8,371 nucleotides of DNA. It comes from an uncultured Chloroflexota bacterium (GTDB taxonomy: Bacteria; Chloroflexota; Dehalococcoidia; UBA2979). Below are positions 1 to 5,720 of the stretch, in pieces; position 1 is the first letter of the stretch; the number at the start of each line of letters is the position of its first letter. The stretch spans positions 1 to 8,371 of the forward strand of contig CADEHD010000082.1 of NCBI GenBank assembly GCA_902827055.1, written 5' to 3'. Below the pieces are notes generated by a model. The model made no database searches. It saw nothing but the letters and a program-made list of their open reading frames with translations, and was not told the origin of the DNA. Both the position numbers and the translations under genes were made by a program.

Positions 1-1134
1 GACTCCGACCTGCTGCGCTCGAAGGCGATCGGCACGGGGCCCTTCCTCCAGAAGGAATGGACCCCCAAGGAGAAGTCCGTCTTCGTCAAGAACCCGGACT
101 ACTTCGAGAAGGGTCTGCCCTTCGTCGACCAGGTGATCACGTTCGTCCAGGACGACCTGACCGTGCAGCGCGCGGGCTACATCACGGACAACTGGTTCAA
201 CTGGACGCCGCGTGACGAGCCGGACTCCCAGGACATGCTCGCCAAGGGTCCGAAGGACTCCATTTACCACAAGTCGCCCTCGGTGGTCGGCACCAACACC
301 ACCGGGATCCTGTTCCAGTACAAGAACCCCAAGTTCCAGGACGTCCGCGTTCGCCGCGCTCTCTCGATGGCGATCGACCGCGTCGAGTGGGACGCCGCTC
401 GCTACGCCGGTGAGGGTGGCGGCTACTCGGTCCTGCCCGTGCCGTGGCCGTACGTCCACGACACTCGCCCCGACCTCGCGTCGCAGGGCCCGTGGTACCA
501 GTACAACCCCACCGAGGCGAGCAAGCTACTGCAGGCGGCCGGCTACTCGGCCACCAACAAGCTGACGATCGACGGACCGGTCTGGTACATCCGCGCCGAG
601 TACCAGCAGCTCTTGCAGCCCATGCTCAACAAGATCCCCGAGCTGGACTTCAAGACCCGCGTCGTCGACAACCCGACTGCGGTCCAGATGATCAACGACC
701 GCAACTTCACGGACACGATGGCCAGCACCTACGGTCCTCCGGTGTACACCCCGGACCAGGCGCTTGTGCCGTTCTTCTACTCGAAGGCTGGCCTCAACCA
801 GCAGAACCTCGACGACGCCGAGATGGACCGCCTGGTCCTCGCTCAGCGCCGCGAGCAGAACCCCGAGCGGAAGCGCGAGCTCTGGAAGCAGGCCGAGCAG
901 CGCCTCCTCGACGAGGTCTTCGTGGTCTACGTCCCGATCACCGCGTACCAGCGCGCGTTCTTCCACAACTACGTGGTGAACATCCGCCCGCACGGTGTCG
1001 GTGCTGCCCTCAACTGCTACGCCGACGGCAAGGCGCGCTCGATCTGGCTCGACGCCGGTGCGCCGAACGCCATGGCGATGCCCAACGGCGACGTCAAGAT
1101 CAAGACGGCCGACGGCGTGGTCCACACGGTCTAG
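1..1134 (+). CDS. ABC transporter substrate-binding protein, family 5 (DppA/OppA-like), 5' end missing
   Basis: This is the C-terminal 377 residues of an extracytoplasmic solute-binding protein of the SBP_bac_5 family, which delivers peptides or other small solutes to an ABC importer. The reading frame is open from the first base, so the gene starts upstream. By alignment to the two paralogues downstream, about 250 N-terminal residues, including the signal peptide, are outside the window. Family hallmarks visible are GTGPF at residues 11-15, NPDYFEKG followed by PFVDQ, and QDVRVRRA near residue 113 followed by AIDR. It is clearly homologous to the next two genes along its whole visible length but is the most diverged of the three. 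Its end differs: after GAPNAMAMP it has NGDVKIKTADGVVHTV, where the paralogues have ENRDLARELG. The stop is followed at once by hairpins. Substrate cannot be told from sequence; family assignment is firm. Confidence 0.93.
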   Translation, partial: DSDLLRSKAIGTGPFLQKEWTPKEKSVFVKNPDYFEKGLPFVDQVITFVQDDLTVQRAGYITDNWFNWTPRDEPDSQDMLAKGPKDSIYHKSPSVVGTNTTGILFQYKNPKFQDVRVRRALSMAIDRVEWDAARYAGEGGGYSVLPVPWPYVHDTRPDLASQGPWYQYNPTEASKLLQAAGYSATNKLTIDGPVWYIRAEYQQLLQPMLNKIPELDFKTRVVDNPTAVQMINDRNFTDTMASTYGPPVYTPDQALVPFFYSKAGLNQQNLDDAEMDRLVLAQRREQNPERKRELWKQAEQRLLDEVFVVYVPITAYQRAFFHNYVVNIRPHGVGAALNCYADGKARSIWLDAGAPNAMAMPNGDVKIKTADGVVHTV

Positions 1135-1135
1135 T

Positions 1136-1157
1136 CCCTCCGCTTTCGGTCGGAGGG
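1136..1157 (+). terminator. Short hairpin directly after the stop codon of substrate-binding gene 1
   Basis: The arms CCCTCCG and CGGAGGG form a perfect 7-bp stem around an 8-base loop (CTTTCGGT), starting two bases after the TAG. No T-run follows. It may act as an mRNA 3'-end stabiliser or as part of a tandem terminator with the stronger hairpin about 20 bases further on. Confidence 0.5.
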
Positions 1158-1176
1158 GGCGGTAACGCCTCTCACA

Positions 1177-1209
1177 CGGCGCCCCGGGAAACCGGGGCGC
1201 CGCTGCATT
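1177..1209 (+). terminator. Strong GNRA-loop hairpin, probable terminator of substrate-binding gene 1
   Basis: The arms GGCGCCCCGG and CCGGGGCGCC pair perfectly around a GAAA tetraloop, and one more C-G pair closes the base (11 bp in all). The trailing sequence is only GCATTTC, so the U-tract is poor, as often seen in high-GC genomes. The position between two convergently unrelated expression units and the very stable stem favour a transcription-terminating role. Confidence 0.7.
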
Positions 1210-1282
1210 TCGACCCGTCCCGCGGCCGGGTTCCGTTCGCCCTCGGACGGGCGGGAGCTGCGGCTTCCCGCCCGTCGCTTTG

Positions 1283-1291
1283 TGGTATACA
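1283..1291 (+). promoter_or_regulatory. Possible extended -10 promoter element upstream of substrate-binding gene 2
   Basis: TGG followed by TATACA matches the extended -10 pattern (TGn plus a 4-of-6 match to TATAAT). No convincing -35 hexamer lies 16-18 bases upstream. It sits just before the lower-GC repeat zone, about 160 bases from the chosen start codon. This is a weak prediction. Confidence 0.25.
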
Positions 1292-1296
1292 ACTGC

Positions 1297-1389
1297 GATT
1301 CACGTATGTTTCAGCTGCGACTCGCGACCAGATTCGCGGCCGTCGAGCCGCGATGCATCCAGAACGATCGCAGTTTACGTACGTCAATC
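1297..1389. repeat. Imperfect inverted repeat GATTSACGTAYGT flanking the upstream region of gene 2
   Basis: GATTCACGTATGT at 1297-1309 on the + strand recurs as GATTGACGTACGT on the - strand at 1377-1389, with 11 of 13 bases the same. The two copies face each other across 67 bases. A related sequence (GATTCAC...TGT) lies in front of gene 3. It could be an operator bound by a regulator shared by the paralogues. No known regulator is assigned. Confidence 0.35.
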
Positions 1390-1438
1390 ACAAGGCGAAA
1401 GACGATGAGCCTGCTCGCCACCACAGAGCGCAGAAGTC

Positions 1439-1444
1439 GGAGGG
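1439..1444 (+). promoter_or_regulatory. Ribosome binding site that sets the start of substrate-binding gene 2
   Basis: GGAGGG lies five bases before the GTG at 1450 and is a much better Shine-Dalgarno match than anything ahead of the in-frame ATG at 1405, which has only AAGGCGAA upstream. It supports the GTG start and makes the leader match that of the paralogue. Confidence 0.65.
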
Positions 1445-1449
1445 CAGCC

Positions 1450-3321
1450 GTGGCAGAGAACAACTACTGGAGCCGTCGCCTCACGCGCCGCAGTGCGCTG
1501 CGGGGCACCGGGGTCGGCATCGCAGGGATCGCGGGCGCCGCGCTCTTCGGGTGCGGTGGGGGCGCCCAGGAAGAGGCCGTCACCGAGCTCAAGTCCACGA
1601 ACTCGTTCGCCGCGGGTGACACGCTCGCCATCCCCACTCCCGCGGGCAAGGTCGGCAAGGACCAGGTCCGCGTCAAGCCAGGGGTCTACGAGGGCGCCAT
1701 CCCGATGACCCCGGCCGAGACTGACCCCATCGCCAATGGTCGGTACGGCGGCACCCTGATGGTGCGCTACCTCGACCCCCCGAGCATGGACTTCAACCGG
1801 ACGCTCTCGTGCACCATCAACACCACGATGGACTACACGAAGAACAAGCTCGTGCGCGGCGTCTTCGGTCCTCGCGCGAACCCCGCGCTCATCAACGTCG
1901 AGCCTGACCTTGCCGAGCGCTGGGAGGTCAGCCCGGACTCGACAGTGTTCACCTTCCACCTCCGCAAGGGCGTTAAGTTCCACAACGTCGCGCCCGTGAA
2001 CGGTCGCGAGTTCACTTCCGCCGATGTACGTGCCTCGATTGAGCGCTACAAGGCCGGTGGTGTCCAGAAGGACGTGTGGGAGCCGGTCCAGAGCGTCGAG
2101 ACGCCTGATGCCTACACGGTGAAGATCACGCTGAGCGAGCCACTCGCTGACTTCGCCCGCAACATCGCGGCCTGGTCGCACATGGATGCCAAGGAAGTCA
2201 TCGACGCGCCGGACATCCTCCGCGAGAAGGCGATCGGCACCGGGCCCTTCATCCAGAGCGAGTGGATCCGCAAGGAGCGCTCCCTCTTCAACAAGAACCT
2301 GGAGTACTTCGAGAAGGGGTACCCCTTCGTCGACCGGATCGTCGCGAACGTCCAGGACGACGCGGCGGTGTGGCGCGCTGGCTTCCAGACCGACAACTTC
2401 ACGGTCTGGACGGCTCGCGACCGTGATGACGCCACCGACATGATGAAGCGCGGCGGCGACCTGGTGCAGATGACCTACACCACGGCGCAGGGCGTGAACA
2501 CGTCCGGATTCCACTTCCAGATGAAGAACCAGAAGTTCCAGGACGTCCGCGTGCGACGTGCCTTCAGCCTGGCCCTGAACCGCGTCGAGTACGACCTCGC
2601 TCGCTTCCTCGGCGAAGGCGGCGGCTACTCGAAGGGCCCGATCCCGTGGCAGGTGCTCTACGACAGGCTGCCCACGCTCGAGTCGCAGGGCCAGTGGCTC
2701 GCGTTCAACCCCGCCGAGTCGAGCAAGCTCCTGCAGGCCGCCGGCTACAGCGCCAGTAACAAGATCGTCGTCGACGCTCCCGTCTGGTACATGCGCAACG
2801 AGTACCAGCAGATCATGAAGCCCATGTACGACAAGATCCCCGAGATCGACTGGCGTCCCCGCATCGTCGACAACCCGACGGCTGTGCAGATGCTCAACGA
2901 CCGGGCCTACGACGACACTATGAACGTCACATGGGGCCCGCCGTCGTACTCGGTGGACCAGGTCACGTACCCCTGGTACCACTCGAAGGGTGGCGTGAAC
3001 CACGCGAACGTGAACGACAAGGAGATGGACGACCTCCTGGTGGCGCAGCGGCGGGAGAAGAACGCCGAGGCGCAGAAGGAGATCTGGAAGAAGATCGAGA
3101 AGCGCTACTTCGATGAGGTCTGGCAGGTCTGGTACCCCATCAACGTGCTGACCCGCTCCTTCTTCCACAACTACATGATCAACTACCGCCCGCACGGCAT
3201 CGGCTCCTACACCTGCTACGCGAACGCGCAGGCACGCGCCGTGTGGCTGGACGAGGGCGCTCCGAACGTCCTCGCGATGCCCGAGAACCGAGACCTCGCT
3301 CGTGAGCTCGGGATGGCCTAG
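1450..3321 (+). CDS. ABC transporter substrate-binding lipoprotein, family 5 (DppA/OppA-like), paralogue 2
   Basis: This encodes a 623-residue solute-binding lipoprotein of the SBP_bac_5 family, expected to sit outside the cytoplasmic membrane and hand a peptide or similar solute to an ABC permease. The GTG start is chosen because GGAGGG precedes it and because the N-terminus then aligns with the next gene; an in-frame ATG at 1405 would add 15 basic residues. The leader has two arginine pairs (R9-R10 and R13-R14 in RRLTRRSALRG), a Gly/Ala-rich hydrophobic stretch, and a lipobox-like LFGC ending at Cys35, suggesting Tat export and lipidation. The mature protein shows GRYGGT at 97-102, EPDLAERWEVSPD from 151, HLRKGVKFH at 170-178, GTGPF at 263-267, and QDVRVRRA from 364, all typical of the family. 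It is roughly 80% identical to the following gene by eye, and identical over the C-terminal part except for one residue. No transporter partner is in the window, so the substrate is unknown. Confidence 0.93.
   Translation: MAENNYWSRRLTRRSALRGTGVGIAGIAGAALFGCGGGAQEEAVTELKSTNSFAAGDTLAIPTPAGKVGKDQVRVKPGVYEGAIPMTPAETDPIANGRYGGTLMVRYLDPPSMDFNRTLSCTINTTMDYTKNKLVRGVFGPRANPALINVEPDLAERWEVSPDSTVFTFHLRKGVKFHNVAPVNGREFTSADVRASIERYKAGGVQKDVWEPVQSVETPDAYTVKITLSEPLADFARNIAAWSHMDAKEVIDAPDILREKAIGTGPFIQSEWIRKERSLFNKNLEYFEKGYPFVDRIVANVQDDAAVWRAGFQTDNFTVWTARDRDDATDMMKRGGDLVQMTYTTAQGVNTSGFHFQMKNQKFQDVRVRRAFSLALNRVEYDLARFLGEGGGYSKGPIPWQVLYDRLPTLESQGQWLAFNPAESSKLLQAAGYSASNKIVVDAPVWYMRNEYQQIMKPMYDKIPEIDWRPRIVDNPTAVQMLNDRAYDDTMNVTWGPPSYSVDQVTYPWYHSKGGVNHANVNDKEMDDLLVAQRREKNAEAQKEIWKKIEKRYFDEVWQVWYPINVLTRSFFHNYMINYRPHGIGSYTCYANAQARAVWLDEGAPNVLAMPENRDLARELGMA
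2968..3299 (+). repeat. 332-bp exact repeat, copy A (inside paralogue 2)
   Basis: This stretch is identical base for base to 5061-5392, at a constant offset of 2093 bases. With one mismatch (2967 versus 5060) the match extends back to 2938/5031, giving 362 bases. It covers the C-terminal coding part from YPWYHSKGG to RDLA. Upstream and in the last few codons the two genes differ at many synonymous sites, so the identity is not explained by protein constraint. Confidence 0.97.
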
Positions 3322-3347
3322 CCTCCCGTCCCTGCCGGGTATTTGAA

Positions 3348-3380
3348 GGAAGGCCCCTGTACCCCAGGGGCCTTCTTCGT
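3348..3380 (+). terminator. Intrinsic terminator after substrate-binding gene 2
   Basis: The arms GAAGGCCCCTG (3349-3359) and CAGGGGCCTTC (3365-3375) form a perfect 11-bp stem around the loop TACCC, followed by TTCGT. It lies about 27 bases after the stop. The descending arm ends in CCTTCTTCGT, which supplies a modest U-tract. It separates gene 2 from the promoter of gene 3. Confidence 0.8.
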
Positions 3381-3394
3381 GTACGCCTCGAGCA

Positions 3395-3423
3395 TGCATG
3401 TGTGATTCACAGTTGTGCATGTG
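3395..3423 (+). repeat. Direct repeats TGCATGTG, 21 bases apart, around a GTGATTCAC palindrome
   Basis: TGCATGTG occurs at 3395-3402 and 3416-3423, which places the copies two helical turns apart on one DNA face. The near-palindrome GTGATTCAC (3402-3410) lies between them and resembles the motif upstream of gene 2. The cluster ends just before the -35 hexamer of the predicted promoter, a usual place for an activator or repressor site. Confidence 0.4.
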
Positions 3424-3436
3424 CGCTCAAGCACAT
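3419..3436. promoter_or_regulatory. Inverted repeat abutting the -35 box of gene 3, possible operator
   Basis: ATGTGC and GCACAT form a 6-bp inverted repeat around GCTCAA. The right arm shares its last base with the predicted -35 hexamer, so a protein bound here would touch RNA polymerase. No regulator family can be named from this alone. Confidence 0.35.
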
Positions 3437-3464
3437 TGACATGTAGTACTCCCCTTGTTTTCAT
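3436..3464 (+). promoter_or_regulatory. Predicted sigma-70-type promoter of substrate-binding gene 3
   Basis: A perfect TTGACA (3436-3441) is followed after 17 bases by TTTCAT (3459-3464), a 4-of-6 match to TATAAT. It lies after the terminator of gene 2 and about 75 bases before the chosen start codon of gene 3, in a stretch of lower GC than its surroundings. This is the best promoter candidate in the window. Confidence 0.55.
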
Positions 3465-3524
3465 TGCACCCGGCCGTTGGCCCGGGAAGCGATCACACCT
3501 GTGCGCGCAGTGCGCCGGCGGACC

Positions 3525-3531
3525 GAGGGAG
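3525..3531 (+). promoter_or_regulatory. Ribosome binding site that sets the start of substrate-binding gene 3
   Basis: GAGGGAG lies eight bases before the GTG at 3540, a good Shine-Dalgarno distance. The frame stays open further upstream to 3477, but only TTG-type starts without a comparable site are found there. Confidence 0.7.
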
Positions 3532-3539
3532 CTGGACGA

Positions 3540-5414
3540 GTGACGACAAGTGAGTACTGGTCCCGTCGACTGACACGACGCTCCGCCCTGCGCGGGGCCG
3601 GAATCGGGGTCGCGGGAATCACGGGAGCAGCCCTCTTCGGCTGCGGCCCAGCCGCCGAGGAGCAGGTCACGGCGCCGATCACGGCCGTGAACTCGCTCGG
3701 ATCGGGCGACACGCTGCAGGTCCCCACCCCGGCCGGGAAGGTCGGCAAGGACCAGGTTCGTATCAAGCCCGGCGCGTACGACAATCGCATTGCGATGACG
3801 CCCGCGGAGACCGACCCGCTCAACAACGGTCGGTACGGCGGCACGATCCTCACGCGCTACCTCGACCCGCCGCACATGGACTTCAACCGCACCCTCTCGT
3901 GCACCATCAACACCACGATGGACTACACGAAGAACAAGCTCATCCGCGGCGTGTTCGGTGCCAAGGCCAACCCGGCACTGATCAACGTTGAGCCTGACCT
4001 CGCCGAGAAGTGGGAAGTCAGCCCGGACGCCACACAGTTCACGTTCCACCTCCGCCAGGGCGTGAAGTTCCACAACGTGGCTCCCGTCAACGGGCGCGAA
4101 CTCACCTCGGCCGACGTGAAGGCCTCCATCGAGCGCTACAAGGCCGGTGGCGTGCAGAAGGACGTCTGGGACCCGGTCACTAGCATCGAGACGCCGGACA
4201 ACTACACGGTCAAGGTGACCCTCAGCGAGCCCATCGCCGACTTCTTCCGCAACATCGCGGCGTGGTCGCACATCGATGCGAAGGAAGTGCTCGATTCGCC
4301 CGACACCCTCCGCGCGAAGTCGATCGGCACCGGGCCGTTCGTCCAGCAGGAGTGGGTCACCAAGGAGCGGTCGATCTTCGCGAAGAACCCCGACTACTTC
4401 GAGAAGGGGTACCCGTTCGTCGACCGCCTGATCGCGGTCGTCCAGGAAGACACCGCCGTCTGGCGTGCCGGCTTCACCACCAACAACTTCTTCAACTGGG
4501 ACGCTCGCGACCGCGATGACGCTGAGGACATGCTGCGCCGCGGCGGCAGCGACCTGGTCATGCAGAAGTACACGACCGCACAGGGTGTCAACACGTCTGG
4601 CTTCCACTTCCAGATGAAGAACCAGAAGTTCCAGGACGTCCGCGTCCGCCGTGCGGTCTCCATCGCGATGGACCGCAGGGAGTTCGACCTCGCGCGCTAC
4701 CTCGGCGAGGGCGGCGGCTACTCGAAGGGCCCGATCCCCTGGCAGGTCCTCTACAACGAGCTGCCTACGCTCGAGTCGCAGGGCCAGTGGCTCGCCTACA
4801 ACCCGGCCGAGTCGAGCAAGATGCTTCAGGCCGCGGGCTACAGCGCGGCGAACAAGCTCACCATCGACGCGCCGGTCTGGTACGGCCGCAACGAGTACCA
4901 GCAGATCATCAAGCCGCAGTTCGACAAGATCCCTGAGCTCGAGTTCAAGCCGCGCGTCGTCGACAACCCGACGGCCGTGCAGATGCTCAACGACCGCAAC
5001 TACGAAGAGACCATGAACGTCACGTGGGGTCCGCCGTCGTACTCGGTGGACCAGGTCACCTACCCCTGGTACCACTCGAAGGGTGGCGTGAACCACGCGA
5101 ACGTGAACGACAAGGAGATGGACGACCTCCTGGTGGCGCAGCGGCGGGAGAAGAACGCCGAGGCGCAGAAGGAGATCTGGAAGAAGATCGAGAAGCGCTA
5201 CTTCGATGAGGTCTGGCAGGTCTGGTACCCCATCAACGTGCTGACCCGCTCCTTCTTCCACAACTACATGATCAACTACCGCCCGCACGGCATCGGCTCC
5301 TACACCTGCTACGCGAACGCGCAGGCACGCGCCGTGTGGCTGGACGAGGGCGCTCCGAACGTCCTCGCGATGCCCGAGAACCGAGACCTCGCCCGCGAGC
5401 TCGGTCTGGCCTAG
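3540..5414 (+). CDS. ABC transporter substrate-binding lipoprotein, family 5 (DppA/OppA-like), paralogue 3
   Basis: This encodes a 624-residue SBP_bac_5 solute-binding lipoprotein, the close paralogue of the preceding gene. With the GTG start supported by GAGGGAG, the leader MTTSEYWSRRLTRRSALRG lines up residue for residue with paralogue 2. It has arginine pairs at 9-10 and 13-14, a Gly/Ala-rich hydrophobic core and a lipobox-like LFGC with Cys35 as the expected lipidated residue. Family motifs are GRYGGT, EPDLAEKWEVSPD, HLRQGVKFH, GTGPF at 263-267, NPDYFEKG and QDVRVRRA from 365. From about 5031 to 5392 the DNA is almost identical to paralogue 2, while the N-terminal and middle parts have drifted. 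If the two bind different ligands, the difference must come from the diverged part. It has its own promoter candidate and a strong terminator, so it can be expressed alone. Specificity is not predictable; peptides, nickel, sugars or other solutes occur in this family. Confidence 0.94.
   Translation: MTTSEYWSRRLTRRSALRGAGIGVAGITGAALFGCGPAAEEQVTAPITAVNSLGSGDTLQVPTPAGKVGKDQVRIKPGAYDNRIAMTPAETDPLNNGRYGGTILTRYLDPPHMDFNRTLSCTINTTMDYTKNKLIRGVFGAKANPALINVEPDLAEKWEVSPDATQFTFHLRQGVKFHNVAPVNGRELTSADVKASIERYKAGGVQKDVWDPVTSIETPDNYTVKVTLSEPIADFFRNIAAWSHIDAKEVLDSPDTLRAKSIGTGPFVQQEWVTKERSIFAKNPDYFEKGYPFVDRLIAVVQEDTAVWRAGFTTNNFFNWDARDRDDAEDMLRRGGSDLVMQKYTTAQGVNTSGFHFQMKNQKFQDVRVRRAVSIAMDRREFDLARYLGEGGGYSKGPIPWQVLYNELPTLESQGQWLAYNPAESSKMLQAAGYSAANKLTIDAPVWYGRNEYQQIIKPQFDKIPELEFKPRVVDNPTAVQMLNDRNYEETMNVTWGPPSYSVDQVTYPWYHSKGGVNHANVNDKEMDDLLVAQRREKNAEAQKEIWKKIEKRYFDEVWQVWYPINVLTRSFFHNYMINYRPHGIGSYTCYANAQARAVWLDEGAPNVLAMPENRDLARELGLA
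5061..5392 (+). repeat. 332-bp exact repeat, copy B (inside paralogue 3)
   Basis: This is the partner of 2968-3299 and is identical at all 332 positions. It stops in the codons for DLA: copy A continues with GCTCGTGAGCTCGGGATG and copy B with GCCCGCGAGCTCGGTCTG. The sharp loss of identity on both sides marks a conversion or recombination tract. Confidence 0.97.
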
Positions 5415-5460
5415 CCCGCGACTCGTCGCAGCCTCGGGCTGCGTTGCCGCGTCGATGCTC

Positions 5461-5494
5461 AGGAGCCCCGCCGCCAGGCGGGGCTCCGTCGTTC
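5461..5494 (+). terminator. Intrinsic terminator after substrate-binding gene 3
   Basis: The arms GGAGCCCCGCC (5462-5472) and GGCGGGGCTCC (5477-5487) pair perfectly over 11 bp around the loop GCCA. The following GTCGTTCC is only weakly T-rich. It ends the substrate-binding array and separates it from the acyl-CoA genes. Confidence 0.75.
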
Positions 5495-5613
5495 CACCAA
5501 GGTCTCCCCCCTTCAGACGGCGGCAGTTGGTGCGTGTTATCGCGCTTGCGATGGCCGGCGCTCCGCGTCGCGCGTGGCGATCCGCGCGCCGTGCCGGCAT
5601 TCGTGCCCGCGCT

Positions 5614-5619
5614 TACAAT
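5614..5619 (+). promoter_or_regulatory. Possible -10 box upstream of mch
   Basis: TACAAT matches the -10 consensus at 5 of 6 bases in a very GC-rich setting, about 100 bases before the mch start. No good -35 hexamer is found 16-18 bases upstream, so it may be activator-dependent or fortuitous. Confidence 0.3.
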
Positions 5620-5677
5620 GGCCACGCGGCCACGGTGCAACGCATCGAGTCCGGACACCTTCGACAGGCCACGCGGC
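5620..5677 (+). repeat. 11-base direct repeat GGCCACGCGGC in the mch leader
   Basis: GGCCACGCGGC occurs at 5620-5630 and 5667-5677, 47 bases apart, between the possible -10 box and the start codon. The first copy is part of a TGGCC/GGCCA stem-loop. In such GC-rich DNA an 11-base repeat could be chance, so a regulatory role is speculative. Confidence 0.3.
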
Positions 5678-5709
5678 GAGGGACCGGCGCGAGGGCGAAT
5701 CACCCACGC

Positions 5710-5716
5710 AGGGGGG
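5710..5716 (+). promoter_or_regulatory. Ribosome binding site for mch
   Basis: AGGGGGG lies four bases before the GTG at 5721. The spacing is short, but the site is the only purine-rich run nearby and supports this start over the upstream ATG at 5574. Confidence 0.5.
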
Positions 5717-5720
5717 CAGC

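Larger units (their letters stand above)
1135..1449. other. Intergenic region between substrate-binding genes 1 and 2
   Basis: This 315-base gap contains two hairpins in its first quarter (terminator candidates), then a GC-rich stretch with nothing recognisable to about 1280. From about 1280 to 1390 it becomes visibly less GC-rich and repetitive, with TATAC, GATTCACGTATGT, CTGCGATT/CTGCGACT and TTTACGTACGTCAATC. That part is the likely promoter and operator zone of gene 2. An in-frame ATG at 1405 is discussed under the gene. Confidence 0.6.
5415..5720. other. Intergenic region between the substrate-binding array and mch
   Basis: This 306-base gap holds the terminator of gene 3 near its start, a minor GCAGC/GCTGC hairpin at about 5428-5442, a possible -10 box at 5614-5619, an 11-base direct repeat and the mch ribosome binding site. 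The frame of mch is open upstream to an ATG at 5574, but that extension is rich in Arg, His and Pro and looks non-coding. I see no small gene here. Confidence 0.55.

Noticed and set aside
1282..1449. Upstream starts for substrate-binding gene 2 at 1282 or at the ATG at 1405
   Set aside because: The 1282 start would translate the repeat-rich upstream zone. The ATG at 1405 has a weak ribosome binding site and would put a basic 15-residue extension before a leader that otherwise matches the paralogue exactly. The 1405 start is not fully excluded.
444..1619. A 391-codon + strand frame overlapping the end of gene 1 and the intergenic region
   Set aside because: The product is rich in Arg, Pro, Ala and Gly and matches no family. 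It runs through both terminator hairpins and the start of gene 2 in another frame.
1384..3420. A 678-codon open frame on the minus strand, antisense to substrate-binding gene 2
   Set aside because: It is the same kind of codon-bias shadow, and it is similar to the antisense frame of gene 3 only because the sense genes are paralogues.
2968..5392. Mobile element or insertion sequence explaining the 332-bp repeat
   Set aside because: Both copies lie inside homologous coding positions, in frame and without terminal inverted repeats or a transposase, so homologous recombination between paralogues is the better explanation.
3318..5600. A 760-codon open frame on the minus strand, antisense to substrate-binding gene 3
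   Set aside because: Its sequence is a run of Val, Leu, Arg, Asp, Glu and His without domains, as expected from the complement of GC3-rich coding DNA. The + strand frame has clear family motifs, and the antisense frame also spans the intergenic region and terminators.
5574..5720. A 49-codon N-terminal extension of mch from the ATG at 5574
   Set aside because: The peptide is rich in Arg, His and Pro, lacks family similarity, and covers the probable promoter and leader. The GTG at 5721 has a purine-rich site and the expected N-terminus.
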